DNA of 64,000 nt. Origin: Druceiella hillmani. Lineage: Eukaryota; Arthropoda; Insecta; Lepidoptera; Hepialidae. The notes beneath the pieces are model-generated. The model did no database searches, was not told where the DNA came from, and saw nothing but the letters and a program-made list of their open reading frames with translations. The DNA is taken from assembly GCA_039881145.1 (NCBI GenBank), contig JAYKKI010000008.1, positions 34,296,501-34,360,500 of the forward strand, written 5' to 3'. A program made the position numbers and the translations under genes. This document shows positions 52,201 to 64,000 of this stretch, piece by piece. How positions within the stretch are numbered: position 1 is the first letter of the stretch; every line of letters starts with the position of its first letter.

Positions 52201-53196
52201 ATCACGTTTCACTCTATAACATAAAATTGCCAATTAAGTATTTTATAGGCTTAAAGGAAATGCAATTGCTCCAAAACAATGTGGGGTACTAAAAGGAAAC
52301 TTATTTGTCGTTGTTTAAAATGGAAAATTTGTTATAAGGTATATAGGTAGGAGTACTATTGAGGGATTTTTAAATTTTCCCATATTTTTGTATGCAACAA
52401 GTTTAAATTACATACCGCTGAAAAAATTTTAAAATTCTTAGGAATGTTCATGAATAAAATTTTTAGCCAAATTTGGCTGTACTTTATAAATATTAGTTAG
52501 ATGGACGGACAACTGAATGCATTGAGAGACAATGCCTATTAAGCAGACCTAAGGTAGGATGTTACTCAAAAAAATTAATATGAAGAACAAAGAAGAAATA
52601 AGAATAACATTAGACAATTGGATATTTGACTAAATTTTTTTCATTTCATTAATCATAATTTCAAGGTACAAGCTGATAAAGAGTAAAAAAAAATTTAATA
52701 ATCTTAAAAATTTACCGAGTTACAAAAGTTTAAATTTAACCTTTAGAGAAGGACGTCAATACTGTGTTGTGAGGTCATTTTTAATATTGCACATTATATT
52801 CTACGAGAGGAAAAGAGACAGGGGTATATCCAGGGGTATATAACTCTATCCGTATCTTCAAATTTAGAAGCCTACAACTATTGTTCAATCAATTTTTGAA
52901 TTTTTTTGAAGACTGGTTTTTAATTAACTTATATTTCACAATATTGTACGAAAAATATCAAAATTTAGAATAAGTCAACTACCGTATTGCTTACATCATA
53001 TTAAAAAACAATATATTGATATCTCTAATGAATATCCTTGCGCTGTATACTTGTATTGAGAACGCCATCTAATTATTTCGTCTCCTCGTTTCATAACTAG
53101 GTGGCGATATTAAATCTCGGTGTTGCTTTGTGTTAGGATAAAATGCGGTTTCTTGAACTGGAGAACCACAGAATTTACGGTAAAAAAAGATTTTAA
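52201..53196. other. AT-rich stretch beyond R3, no gene seen
   Basis: Nothing is recognised apart from short frames. The R3 edge is blurred, so part of this may still be R3. Confidence 0.4.
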
Positions 53197-53396
53197 ATGG
53201 GAATAATTGAATCTTTGCTGGGCTATTAGCCCAGAAAAACTGAAATGTTGTAATACAATGAAATCTAGTTCGTGGTAAAGAACTTAAAGAAAGTAGAAAT
53301 AATAATACATCACGTAGTTTCATTTAATTGTGAATAATGAATTTCTACAAAATTAACACCATAAATTAACCCACATATATTCAATATGGGAATAAT
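53197..53396 (+). mobile_element. Family P copy 5 with 11-bp target duplication
   Basis: ATGGGAATAAT flanks the insert at 53197-53207 and 53386-53396. The insert starts partway into P ('ctgggctattagcccag' near 53218) and runs to the usual 3' end. The core is degraded (ACTGAAATG for CTGAAGATG, ATGAAATC for ACGAAACC). A truncated start with a fixed 3' end and a duplication of different length from copy 4 fits target-primed retroposition. Confidence 0.85.
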
Positions 53397-53499
53397 CTCA
53401 AAGCAATAATTTGAATTTAAAAAATCCATGCATTTTGTCTTAACATCAGAATTTATACCAGATAAAACAGAAAAGTGTTAGTCTAAATAGAAAGTAAAT

Positions 53500-53580
53500 A
53501 AGATTCAATCCAAGATTCTAACCCATAACTTGTGAGTTTAGGGACGATAGCTTTATGCTACGCCAATGACTTACAAGGAG
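53500..53580 (-). ncRNA. tRNA-like SINE head
   Basis: On the minus strand 'tggcgtagcataaagc' resembles an A box and 'atgggttagaatctt' a B box (GGTTCGAATCC). Between them 'aaactcacaagttatggg' parallels 'gaactcggaagttattggg' of the R4 copy near 56260. No full cloverleaf forms, so it is a relic, not a tRNA gene. Confidence 0.45.
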
Positions 53581-53730
53581 AAGGTATCAATTAATAGTAT
53601 ACTTACTCCGTACTTATTCACTTCTTCTAACTTAATATTTATTATTTAAAAACTGACAATATCTTTCAATAATAGCAATAATATATTTTCAAAATAAGTA
53701 TTATATCTAAGTATCTTTAACTTATGATTG

Positions 53731-53829
53731 ACACACACAAACACACAAACACACACACACACACGCATACACGTACGCACGTGTACGCACGTGGTCTCAC
53801 ATGCGCACGCACGCACACGCGCAAACGCG
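53731..53829. repeat. (CA)n tract grading into CG-rich alternating sequence
   Basis: (CA)n with AAAC interruptions passes into 'cgtacgcacgtgtacgcacg' and 'gcgcacgcacgcacacgcgc'. It is a nearly pure purine-pyrimidine alternation and the most CpG-dense spot in the window. Confidence 0.9.
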
Positions 53830-55989
53830 GATTAGCATATCTCACAGTTTGAGTTAAGCTTAACGACAACAGTAAGCTCCAAGGTAAATCATAAAAAGTC
53901 CAGCGACAATTCTCATAAGCAAGCTAATACAGCAGATTGGTGGAAAATACGAAATCGAATGAATTAACAGAACTCACGATATACCAAATCAATTAATGGA
54001 ACTCGGAACTTACGCTTTAATTTACGCTTGACCATTTTCTTGCGAAATTCATAATTTCTTTATCAAAATCCTCTACTTGTGAAATTTTGTGTTCATATAG
54101 GTATGAAACTGTAGAAATGGTGAAGTTATAATAGAAAAAAAATCCCGATGAAATTGAAAGGGTTTCTAGGTTGATTTCGGAACAAAGACATGTATTATAT
54201 AAAAGATATATCTTATATATCATTCATTCGCAAAAATCATGCCATTTAACTAAATTTTGTATCTACAAAAAAAGTGTGTGAGTTATTATTAAAAATTATT
54301 TTATACAGCGTAATTAACTGTAGTATACATTTTCTAGTGATTGGTTAAGCTTTCCCTAATGGAAATTTTGAATACTATGTTTTATGTTCAACAAAATTGT
54401 AATTCAATTATGAAATTAAAAAGAAACAATTTAAATCGAAAAACATTACCGAGGCTAAAATAAAGCAATGTTAGGAAGAACGTGGAAATAACATTGTAGT
54501 AACAACCGCCGTCTCGGGACAGGTCCGGAACATTTCTCTTTTTCTCACCTTTAGTTCTGATCTCATTTAAAAATGGGTTTAAAAAACATTTCCATTTCAC
54601 TTCAATTTACGTTTTGGCAGCAATGCATTCTAAATTCAAAATTAAATTAATTACAAGTAAACGTATAGAGACAAAAACCTTTATTGCAATTAATATGAAA
54701 TTTTAAATTATGAATCAAATACAATAATTCATCAAATCTAATGCAAGTGAATTTAAAATAAATTTAGTTTTAAAAGTCAAAATGGTTCCAAGTAAATGAC
54801 CATTATTTAAAAAGAAAACTCATTAAGTATGGTTACGAAATTGCCTCCGACTTTTGATATTGTTGATGTAAGTTAACCGAAAATTTTAATTTAAATTCTT
54901 GTCCACTCTCAGTCTAGATTGAAATATCGCAAACGGAACTTAAATTGTAATTCTAAGATTTTTCCAACATTTCTCAGGATTTATTAAGTGGTACCCATGG
55001 TGTAGGCGAAAAACATTTTCTCTCACTTTACATGTTCGGGCTGTAGCTTTGTTTTTTAGTCATACAAGTATTTTGCCGGAACAACAAACATACGGTATTT
55101 CTGGAATAGGATATTTGGCTATATCTTTTTATTACTAAAATCGAATAAGTAATAACATTAAAAGCGGTTAAAATAAATATATCGTACGTAGATCTTTTCA
55201 TTACAAAGTTAGAACAACTCAAAAACTGACGAACTACGATTCGCGCGAAAACGCCGCACATAAAACCCAACTGGATTATGACGTCACTGGCCCGTATTTA
55301 GCATTCATTATAAGGAAGTTTATTAAATATCTTTGGTATTTCATTAAGTATTGCGTTTAATTTATATATTGCATATCATAATATTCTCATTTTTTTTGTC
55401 TGGAAACTAAATTCAAAATAACTTTTTCTATTTAATGAACAAAAATTTACACTTTTTCTATTTAAAAGTTTTGAATAATTGTTTGTTATATGCACTATAT
55501 TTTCATCGGAAAATCTTTCTAACTGTATTCTACAGTTTTAAAACATTTTTACTAAAAATGTCGACATCAGTCAAATACCCTATTTATAGCAAACCATGTC
55601 ATATACTTACAAAACAAATTGGTAGCGTCCGTCTGTTAATGATAAGTGAAAAATCGCGTCAAATAAGCGTAGTAGCTAGCGCTAGTGTATTCTACCTGAA
55701 TCTCCTTAAAATGTTAGCGATTTTAATAAAAAAATGTACTATAATTATAATATGAATTACAATTATAATTATAATACGAATTTAATTAAAAAATGATTTT
55801 CTTAGTAATCTCTTTCTCACATGCAATGAAACTAGGATTTATTTCACTTTTTCGTCATCTGTCCTTAGAAACTACAATTCTGACAAACATAATGGAGACA
55901 TTGTGCATAATTATATGATGGAGTTATTTGGATACTTCCAGATAACTTAAGTACTCGAATATTTGAATAATGGATGAATTGTAGATCCT
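53830..55989. other. AT-rich stretch between R3 and R4
   Basis: It contains a Z fragment at 54486-54600. A 106-codon plus frame (55435-55755) is the longest frame not made of microsatellite here. It is rich in Phe, Leu, Ile and Lys as expected of random AT-rich DNA, has no motif I know, and has no copy in the window to test conservation. I do not call it a gene. Confidence 0.45.
54486..54600 (-). repeat. Block Z fragment
   Basis: 'accgccgtctcgggacag' near 54507 is followed by diverged Z wording up to 'cgttttggcag'. It is short and old. Confidence 0.5.
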
Positions 55990-56095
55990 TGTTCAATTTA
56001 TTTTTATCAGGCATTGGTAGTTCTTTGTATAATTAAGATAAAAATAGCATAAGTGAAAAAAGTTAAACATTAATAGTATAAACGTAAAAAAAGTA

Positions 56096-56131
56096 AATAT
56101 ATATATATATACATATATATACATATATATA

Positions 56132-56185
<54 letters not shown>
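56096..56185. repeat. (TA)n microsatellite
   Basis: TA repeats with three TACATA/GTACAT interruptions, at the same place in R4 as 3171-3262 in R2. Confidence 0.95.
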
Positions 56186-56188
<3 letters not shown>

Positions 56189-56219
56189 GAAAGGCATTAA
56201 TTTCTATTTATTTTGTCGC

Positions 56220-56290
56220 TTCAATAAGTTATTAGTATAACGATAATGCAATATAATTTGAACTCGGAAGTTATTGGGTTCAAATCTTCG
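56220..56290 (+). ncRNA. tRNA-like SINE head (best preserved)
   Basis: 'tagtataacgataatgc' (56233-56249) resembles an A box and 'gggttcaaatc' (56276-56286) a B box, with 'gaactcggaagttatt' between. The spacing fits a tRNA-derived pol III promoter. It is the same family as 3275-3355 and 53500-53580 (minus). It sits inside R4 and is probably inactive. Confidence 0.5.
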
Positions 56291-58458
56291 AAGAAAGACA
56301 ACGATTTTCTTTTTTTTAATCAAATTGGCCATATATGTAATATTTTATATTATTTTTTGGTTACAGGTATATTATTCAAATAAATTTCTACTTTGTGAAA
56401 AATTGCTAAAAGTCTTCGCGAAAAACATAGCTGGCACGGTCTTGGGAAAGTGTAGTTACAGAAAGTAAAGAATTTATTGTCTGCAAATTCTTCAATTATA
56501 AGGTGATTGATACGTATTCACTACAAAATTGTCCTTATTTATAAAGAAAGAACGTTAGTGCGACGTTGGACAAACAGTGATTTGAATTCGATTTCCAACT
56601 TCAAATTTCTAGTTTTTAAATTAGAACTTTCATAAAAAAAAATTTAAATCTGTTGATAGTTCTCCTATAATATTATTTATAATTTTACAATTATTTCTAA
56701 TATTACCGGCCATAATTCTTAGAAATACTTCATATAAACTGAAGATTCCGATTTTAAAACACATGGAGTAACTTTAGGGTTTTCAGAAATATTTTTTGAA
56801 TCTCCTATTGATTTAACGATCGTTTAACAATAGCGTCAATAACAGGTAACGATATTTAGTATTTACATATAATATTTTTAAAATATTTAGTATAATTATT
56901 TATTTGCACAAATTGAATCTATTAACGAAAGCACTTGCGATGGTTCACGTGAAACGCAATTTTTAAAGAGAACTTTTAAAGGCTGATATCTTTCTGAAAG
57001 TTTGGGTATATTTTATTTCAAAATGTTGAATATTGCAGTAAACCTACTTCTGCAGGTAGTTTTTTTACATTTAACTCTACAACATAACAACTAAGACCTA
57101 TAAGTTTTAAGCCAAAGTAGGCAAACTTAATGAAGACGCAATGCTTGTCACGAACAATGTATTTGAAGAGGATTATTACAGCAACCTATGAGCTTATTGA
57201 ACTAATTTCTCCCACTAACTCTCCAATAACTCCTAACAATAGAAGCTGATGACAAACACGTGTAGCTACGTGCCTACCATGACGTCCTCTAATCGCATTA
57301 TACATATATGTGTAGCATAATATGTACAGCATCTATCTCAGTAATTTGTACTTTATAAATAAAATTTTCCCATCAGGAGCAATTTAACTATATTACAAAT
57401 TCTCTCAAGTGTGTTCAAAGGGCAGTCATATGTATACAAATTTTAAGATAGAACTTTTACTGACGTTGATTGTTAGATTGGATTTAAATGTTAATAACTC
57501 TAATATTTAAAAAAAAATTACAAAAAGATTCGGTATATTGATATGAACAGTAACGTTTGTAGCCTAGAAATTTTACCAATGACATTATATCAAGAATTTG
57601 CGGGCCAAAATCCCACTAAAATATAAAAATATTTTATAAAGTCTTTTCACTTTTTTTTTAAATTTCGCCACAATCCGAAATCGTTGCATAAATGTTATTG
57701 TTAATGGGTCACAAATACAGTTTGCAAGAATTAACTGTAAAGAGGGAAACAAACCATTAAATATATTTAAACTCCATTTCTTAGCGAGGGAAATGGAAAA
57801 TTGAGATTAATCAAACAATATTTGTAAGTACTGGATGTGATATTATATACGAGATATAGTGCAAACGATCAAATCTTCTAATTTTGTTAACTTCAAGATA
57901 ATAGGATGCAAGAACTAAACGCGCCCGATGATTGGCAAAATCTCAAAAAAAAAAAATTTCTAATTGAATCAGTCATCAAAATCGTTAGCCGTTTTGTGAG
58001 TATAAAAATATTTTTTAATATAACATATGCCGGAAGCAATAGCTTCATCCTGTTAGTATATATAATCAACAGAGGTGTGCTTTAATATTTTGTAATCTCA
58101 GGTTAAATGCAGTGTGTGTTGTATCTAAACTGACTTAGTATCCATGTTAAAGTAACGACATTTGAATGTCTATTGAATCAGCAAATATAATATGAAGCTA
58201 TTCCCTTTTAACTAGTCTTATTTGGGATACGAATGTCCCGTGTTTATTTGTCTCATATTATTAAATGGTAATTTATGTCTTTGAAATACTAAGGATGATA
58301 CCATACGTATGTGTTTAGTTAATTGTTATAGCCAGTTCCAATTATGACATAACAGATTGATGAGTTTGTTTATTCAATGTAAATTGTTAATAGGTTTTAA
58401 ATGTAGTTTCAAATCACTTAAGTGATCACATGTCACGTTTCTAACAGAAACATTGAAG

Positions 58459-58514
58459 CTTTTATTAAATAAAACATCCGTTAACGTTTTAACGGATGTT
58501 TTATTTAATAAAAG
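58459..58514. repeat. Perfect hairpin with 26-bp arms
   Basis: The arms 58459-58484 and 58489-58514 are exact complements around CGTT. R2 has only the right-hand arm sequence near 7863-7890, so the left arm was made in R4 by template switching or inverted duplication. Confidence 0.9.
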
Positions 58515-58778
58515 TTTAAAATAGGATTCAAGTAAAATGTTAAAAAATTTTTTTAAATAATCGTTGAAAATCAAAAAGTATTACTAACTGCACTTACATG
58601 ACTGAATTTTTGTACATACACAAGTGGAATTATCAATTAATAATAATAATAAACTCATTTATTGAATTGTTATATCTATGTTCATATATGAATATGAATA
58701 CACAAACACATACCTATAAACATACGGACGTGCAAATTACATTCTCTCTTTTGTCTTCATTACAGCCAGCACTTCAAG

Positions 58779-58923
58779 TCTATACATACCTGTAAATATT
58801 ATATATGTGCATACTGATACCCAGTTACTTCACGCTTTTGTATATTTTTTTATAGTCTGTACACACCTGTAAATTCTTATATGTGCACACCGATATCTCA
58901 GTTACTTCAGGCTTTTTGCATAC
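58779..58923. repeat. Tandem duplication, period ~77 bp
   Basis: 'gtctatacatacctgtaaat' at 58779 and 'gtctgtacacacctgtaaat' at 58855 each lead to a 'cagttacttca.gcttttt'-type end. R2 has one unit near 8210-8275. The units differ by several bases, so this is older than the duplication at 47.8 kb. Confidence 0.8.
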
Positions 58924-58952
58924 ATATATATCACATGCTCACGTCAGTACTC

Positions 58953-58977
58953 ATGGTAATGGTAGTACCATTACCAT
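58953..58977. repeat. Perfect 12-bp palindrome at module boundary
   Basis: ATGGTAATGGTA and its complement surround one base. It sits where R4 stops matching R2 (about 8290), so it may mark a deletion or repair junction. Confidence 0.8.
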
Positions 58978-60850
58978 ACAGTAAATTTAGTTGCAAGCAA
59001 AGTATTTTCTACCATATAACTAGATAGCGTTTTCAATTCATCGCGTGATTAATGAATTTGGGTTATGTGGTCGATGAACGCTGTCGTTTCTCTGATTAAT
59101 ACAGGATTTATTATTTTATGTGTATTGACATTACAGAAACATAACTGAATACAGGTATGTGCAAGAATAGCATGAACACATACGTAAATATAAGCATATA
59201 TCTTTTAGATAATTATTTTGTTTCTGTGGACTTCTCATAAAATTTACTCTCCTCTGGATTAATTTGGTGTCTTTCCTCTAGCATCATTTGCGATAGAAGG
59301 TAGGCAGTTATACCTATAGCGTGACATTTTTTACTACACCTGATTATTATATAGTTTATTAGTTATTTTTATCAGTTTTAGACGTTGAGTAAACCGATGT
59401 GGAGGACCATAAAGGCAAACCCCTGGTTCTACTATTCTATTGTTTTTTTTCTTTTTCACGTCTATTGACAATAGTTCGCTATCGCTTTCATGGTTTTCTA
59501 CGGGAAGGCGTTAAGAGCCAAAATAATTTTCAATGGTGCTAATATTTTTTTAATATTATTTTAAGCTTCACTGAATACAATACACGTGGTAAACAGAACT
59601 ATGAAAATACAGATACGTGAGGAGAAATTGGAGAAAAAAATGGTTGCAGAAAAAACATGTTATCAACATTTAGAAAACTATCCAGTAGACGCAGGTAAAC
59701 AAAGTAAATAAAAAAATTCCTTTGATTAAAAGATAAAGAAGGGATCGTTAAATCTATAAAATACATTATTCCGAGAGAGCAAAGAGCTCAAAGAAAAGTT
59801 TGCGTTAAAAAAAACTAGAAAATATAGAAATCGTCTTACTCTCTTAAGCCCGACTATAGTTGTTGATAGTCCGTAAGTATTACCTTGTTATAATCAAGAA
59901 AATAAATTAACAGTAGTAAAAAAAAGGAAAAGATGAGCTTTTGAGAACGGCTCAATTTTTTTTACGGCTAATTTTTTTGTTGTGTTCAAAATACATAATC
60001 ATTTCATTAAAATACGAAACTCATTGTTAGGAAACACATTTTAGACTGTTTTAATAAATTTTTAGTGTAAAATTTCTAAGGACATTCCGGATTTGACCAT
60101 GTACTTCGTTTCTTCGTTCTTATCCGCGTTTACAAATAATAATTTATGGTAAATGAAGGTTGCCTCTCAGACGTTTGAAACAATTTTAGAACGCAATCTA
60201 AGGAAATAAATATTAAAAATGTTATATCTAGCGGAGGATCTTAATCACGATACACATTCACAAATTAACTAGAACAATAGACGCAAAATCGTATGTTACA
60301 AACTATTAGAACAATAGGATGATGCGCTTAGCTTGTATATTATACATGTTGCGCGTTACGGTTTCACTAGCATGAAATTCAGAATAAGATTTTGTTTTTC
60401 ACCTGTATTACTCTTCGTTATATAAATAAACTATTATCATACGAAATTTCAATCAAAAACTGTCCAGTAGATTTTGCATGATTAACGCACAAAGTGATAC
60501 ACAGATTAACTAACATTCTAGAAAAAAGGTTTCCAGCTTCTATTATCAATCTATACGTTAAATTAATAATTATTTTTAAAACATTTTCCATGTACAGAAT
60601 TTAGCCTTATACAATTTAATTATATTATAGATCATACAAGTAGGTATAAATATAATAAACCACCTACTTTATAGTCTATTAAATAATAGGATTCGCAAAA
60701 TACCAAATTGGATTCTGGTTGTCGTGTGTCATAACGTGCATCCATATATTTTTGGAGTACACATTTGTTTTTTGAATTTGGCATATGTGAATATTAACTG
60801 TCCATCCCAGCTCTGTCCGGGCTAAAATGGATCGTGACTGCATTTTGTTT
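58978..60850 (+). repeat. R4 module shared with R3 but absent from R2
   Basis: It matches 43500-45410 in reverse; anchors are given under that entry. It ends in the RTE-like 3' sequence ('catcccagctctgtccgggc' near 60803) that R2 also has. Confidence 0.75.
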
Positions 60851-61080
60851 TATTCTACTTTTTATAATAAAATTTTTCATGTTGAACGATTTTTTTAAAT
60901 AACTGTTGGTCTCTATATGAGAGTTTAAATAAAAATTTTCCACTACCCCTATTTTCACAGCTTTAGATATTGAATTTATAAAAATCCCACTTTTATTGAA
61001 AAGAGAACCTAAAAGTGAAGAGAAATGTGTCGATAATTGTAGGCTTTATAATTATGGAGATTCATTGATGAGCCAGTCAG
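60360..61080 (+). mobile_element. RTE-like LINE 3'-end fragment (degenerate)
   Basis: 'gtttcactagcatgaaattc' near 60360 and 'aatcaaaaactgtccagtag' near 60451 follow the same order as 14150-14270. A second piece at 60795-60850 matches 9421-9490. It is fragmented and non-coding. Confidence 0.45.
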
Positions 61081-63519
61081 TCAGGGAATTGAGTTTTATA
61101 TATATACATAAATTAATATTTTAGACAAATGCGTAAAATTGGAATTCATATGCTTGCTATTACGATTATTTTTTCAAATTTTTAACGCTATCTCAAATAC
61201 ATAAAACTGATAAGAGATGGTAAAATATTAACTGACTTCGTCATAACGGAAGTCGAAATCTATAGACTCGAATCTATAGAAACGATATGCAACCTTATTC
61301 ATAGTTAAACTTTAAAATTAATCAGGCTAATTGCTCTTTGAACGATTTAATGATAGACTAAAATATTTTTGAATACACGGTACTTGAGTGCAAACACATT
61401 ATTTATTTTAAATTGATATTTAAAAAATATTGTTTCTTACCTTAAATAAATTGAAAAAGATAGCGTAACTTCGTCAAAATCAAGACAGAAGGATATCCAT
61501 AAACCGTTAAGAATTTTAGAACTCAATGATAAAAACCAAATATTATTTTGAGATATGCATAATTTCCGTTTTCCATACCTACTGGGGCCCCTAATCAGAT
61601 AAAGGTTCCAGTAACTTAAAAATAATTTCAAAATAATTTTCTGACAAGGAAGAGTTACGACCTAAGTTGAAAGCCCAAAAACTTAGGCAATACCAAGCAA
61701 AATGCAATATAATTAAGCCGTATTAGATAATATTCCTACTAAACAAAGCTAATTAACTGAATAGTCCATAATATTAAAAATATGTTTTTCGTATGCTTTA
61801 AACCATTACGAATATTTAATATAAATTGAAGACAAGCATTTTAAAAATGAGTAGAATTGTAAAGAAACGACATATAAATCATATTTAATTTTAAATGGTA
61901 AATTAATTTTTAAAAATATTTAATATAACTGTATGTTAATCAGAACATAAATGGTAATATACTTCAAAAATTGTGAAAATAACACAGTTGATATCATTCT
62001 TTGTTCCAAAACCCATAAACAAATAAAAGATGTATTTATACCATGCCTACCATTTAGCTCTAAATTGAACTAACGTTTGGATAATGTCTAAACCGATTTA
62101 TTTATTACATGTGTTTATAACTGGCCTCAGGAAACATAGGTATTTTGAAGTAGGTCTCTACCATACGTATTTACCCGTACAATTTTACAGGTATAATTTT
62201 CATTTCAAACGACGTATTTGGCCGTCTTAATAAACAGCAGACAGGCAGGTTGTAGATTAAATATCATTACGTTCACATACTTATAGAAGTGAGCAATGAC
62301 TGAAAATATGAGACAGGTCGAAGGAAAATTTTTGCCGAAATAGAAAGCAGTGTCATTATTAAGCAATACTTAAAACTGATACATTTATTAATTAAACAAA
62401 ATCGTGTCCAACTTACAAGTTAACTCCAAGTGATGAAAATTATTCCATACCTCAGTATCTCTAAATAACTGAAGAAAAAATAAATAATTTCATTATTAAA
62501 TATTTAAGGTTTTTTGTTAATAAAACTTCCACTTACATTATTTACGTAGTTTATTCGTACACTGCATTTTTTAATGCAATAAAAAGTTAAAAACAAAGAA
62601 AAACACGAAACCGCGGTCGGGAAGGGTTGCCGAACACGAAAAATGGAAGTTTTCTATTAATGGTTATTAAAATTGAATTATTTGGCAATTTTTTTGTAAC
62701 AATTGGGATGGTTAACCAAATAATATCAATCCAAATTTATAATGAACCAGCCGACAGAAAAAAATTACCAAAGTCGGTCAAGAATTGCGACCTGGAGCGT
62801 ATCCTCATACGTACATACATATAGACCAACAGATCGAAACGCATGTCATTTTTCAAAAGCAAATTTACATCGTGGTAAATATTTGATGAAAGTAGTAAAA
62901 GTAATGGTAATTCTAGAGGAAAATTAGTTGTTTCGAAAAAAAATGATATTAACAGTTCATTACTTGTAAAACTACCCGAGATATTATTACTTAAATCCAT
63001 TACTACTCGAGATATTATTACTTAAATCCATCACAAAACTCGAGGCTGGCGCTAATCAGTAATAAAGCACAGAACTCGAGGTGGCTAAAAGAAACTAGTA
63101 TAAGTATTGATAAAAATTTGCATTTTTTAAAAATATTTCTATATCTATAATCTTATAGGTTAATACTACTTAACGATACAACGTTAAATTAATTAATGAA
63201 AATTAATCGAATGAATATAAGTTCAAGACAATACGTTAAGTATAGAATAATTTACCAAGATTGGGCTAATTAAAAAAATAATCTATTTTAATTATATATC
63301 TAATAGAGAAGAAATATTGATTACAGAGTGAAAAAGATATAACATACCAAGGGGTATGTGATCATGATTATGTTCTTAACAACATTCGTCTTACGATACA
63401 TTCGTCCTACGATACGAACACTTACTAAGCAAAATTGTACGATATGATAAAGGTAATGAACATTCATTAATAACAGGGTAACAGAATATTTCAGACATGA
63501 ATACAAACAACTTTTAGTA

Positions 63520-63980
63520 TTAATCGTACTACAAGATAAAAGAGACTCGTTTCTTCCTACACTATTTTTATACCTTTACCTTGAGATACAAGTAACCAAC
63601 TAAAGTCTTTAAACTCTGCAGACTATTCACTATTCAATGTGGAACCAAAACAGAGGTCGCCTTCAAAACGTAAATCTAATTTTAAAAGGATAATAAACCA
63701 TTAAAGGATCATAATCAAACACTTTAAATCGAAGAATAACACTTAAGTAACAATAAGGCAATAGAAGGAAGTGAATTTAAATTGGATTGCAGCACCGGGC
63801 GTCGTCTCGGGACAACTCTTAAACATTTCGTCTTCTACAACCTTTATAGCTTTATTTATCTGCCGGATGGGGTTATTTAATTTCATTCCACGTTTCGGCA
63901 GATGCGCGCTTTGATAATTTGACTGCGCAGCTCAATGCTCTCGAACAATATTGAATTAAATGACGTTTATGTACAGAGAG
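63520..63980 (-). repeat. Block Z, full copy in R4
   Basis: This is the reverse complement of 40478-40960. The frame that is open in R3 is interrupted here by a stop and a one-base shift near 63874. The TATA-like stretch is kept near 63570. Confidence 0.75.
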
Positions 63981-64000
63981 AAAAAACGAATTTCAATAAT

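Larger units (their letters stand above)
55990..64000 (+). repeat. Family R copy R4 (continues past window end)
   Basis: It aligns forward with R2 (55990-58975 with 3064-8290, with gaps; 60360-62830 with 9060-11370) and in reverse with R3 out to the last bases (63960-64000 with about 40450-40510). It lacks the family S module present in R1, R2 and R3 but holds the 58978-60250 module that R2 lacks. There is no conserved coding frame. The right end lies beyond the window. Confidence 0.8.

Noticed and set aside
53500..53580. Functional tRNA gene
   Set aside because: A- and B-box-like words are present, but no consistent acceptor and anticodon stems form.
55435..55755. 106-codon plus-strand frame, the longest not made of microsatellite
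   Set aside because: The composition is typical of random AT-rich DNA and it has no known motif. There is no second copy to test selection. A protein search or RNA-seq would settle it.

Overview
The window is non-coding, repeat-dense DNA from a eukaryote, most likely an invertebrate animal. I judge it very AT-rich (about 70% or more by eye, not computed). It has long (TA)n and (CA)n microsatellites, tRNA-like SINE heads and 3'-end pieces resembling RTE-type LINEs of arthropods. Nothing looks prokaryotic or organellar. I cannot name the species. I find no convincing protein-coding gene, spliced exon, rRNA or intact tRNA. The open frames present are short and lie in microsatellites or in repeats whose other copies break the frame.

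Most of the window is built from a long, non-coding, low-copy repeat, called family R here. R1 (1-2090, minus, cut by the window edge) and R2 (3064-13760, plus) lie at the left. R3 (about 35220-52200, minus) and R4 (55990 to the window end, plus) lie at the right. R2 and R3 face each other, as do R3 and R4. By eye the copies are roughly 75-90% alike, with large differential deletions. R3 carries two modules of which R2 and R4 keep only one each. R copies contain a degenerate sub-repeat of about 105-135 bp, RTE-like 3' ends, SINE heads and a conserved terminal block (block Z). Smaller Z fragments occur near 21.1, 31.1, 33.2 and 54.5 kb.

The centre (22338-29685) is a 7.3-kb palindrome: two arms of about 3.6 kb, roughly 90% alike, around a 114-bp spacer. 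Its outer ends are the 3' termini of a small repeat, called family P here. P copies also lie at the palindrome centre and at 18.5, 42.1 and 53.2 kb. A piece of about 195 bp inside the palindrome has the same orientation in both arms, so it was flipped in one of them.

Family P behaves like a retroposon. Its 3' end is constant, its 5' end is truncated or inverted, and two copies have flanking target duplications of 15 bp and 11 bp. The 15-bp case is confirmed by an empty site in the related R2 copy. P also carries a hammerhead-ribozyme-like core (CTGAAGA, a stem, GAAAC, then GGTC before a stem I strand), a feature known from Penelope-like elements. No reverse transcriptase was seen, so P looks non-autonomous.

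The rest is AT-rich sequence with microsatellites, short near-perfect hairpins and recent tandem duplications, including an apparently identical 263-bp pair at 47.8-48.4 kb.
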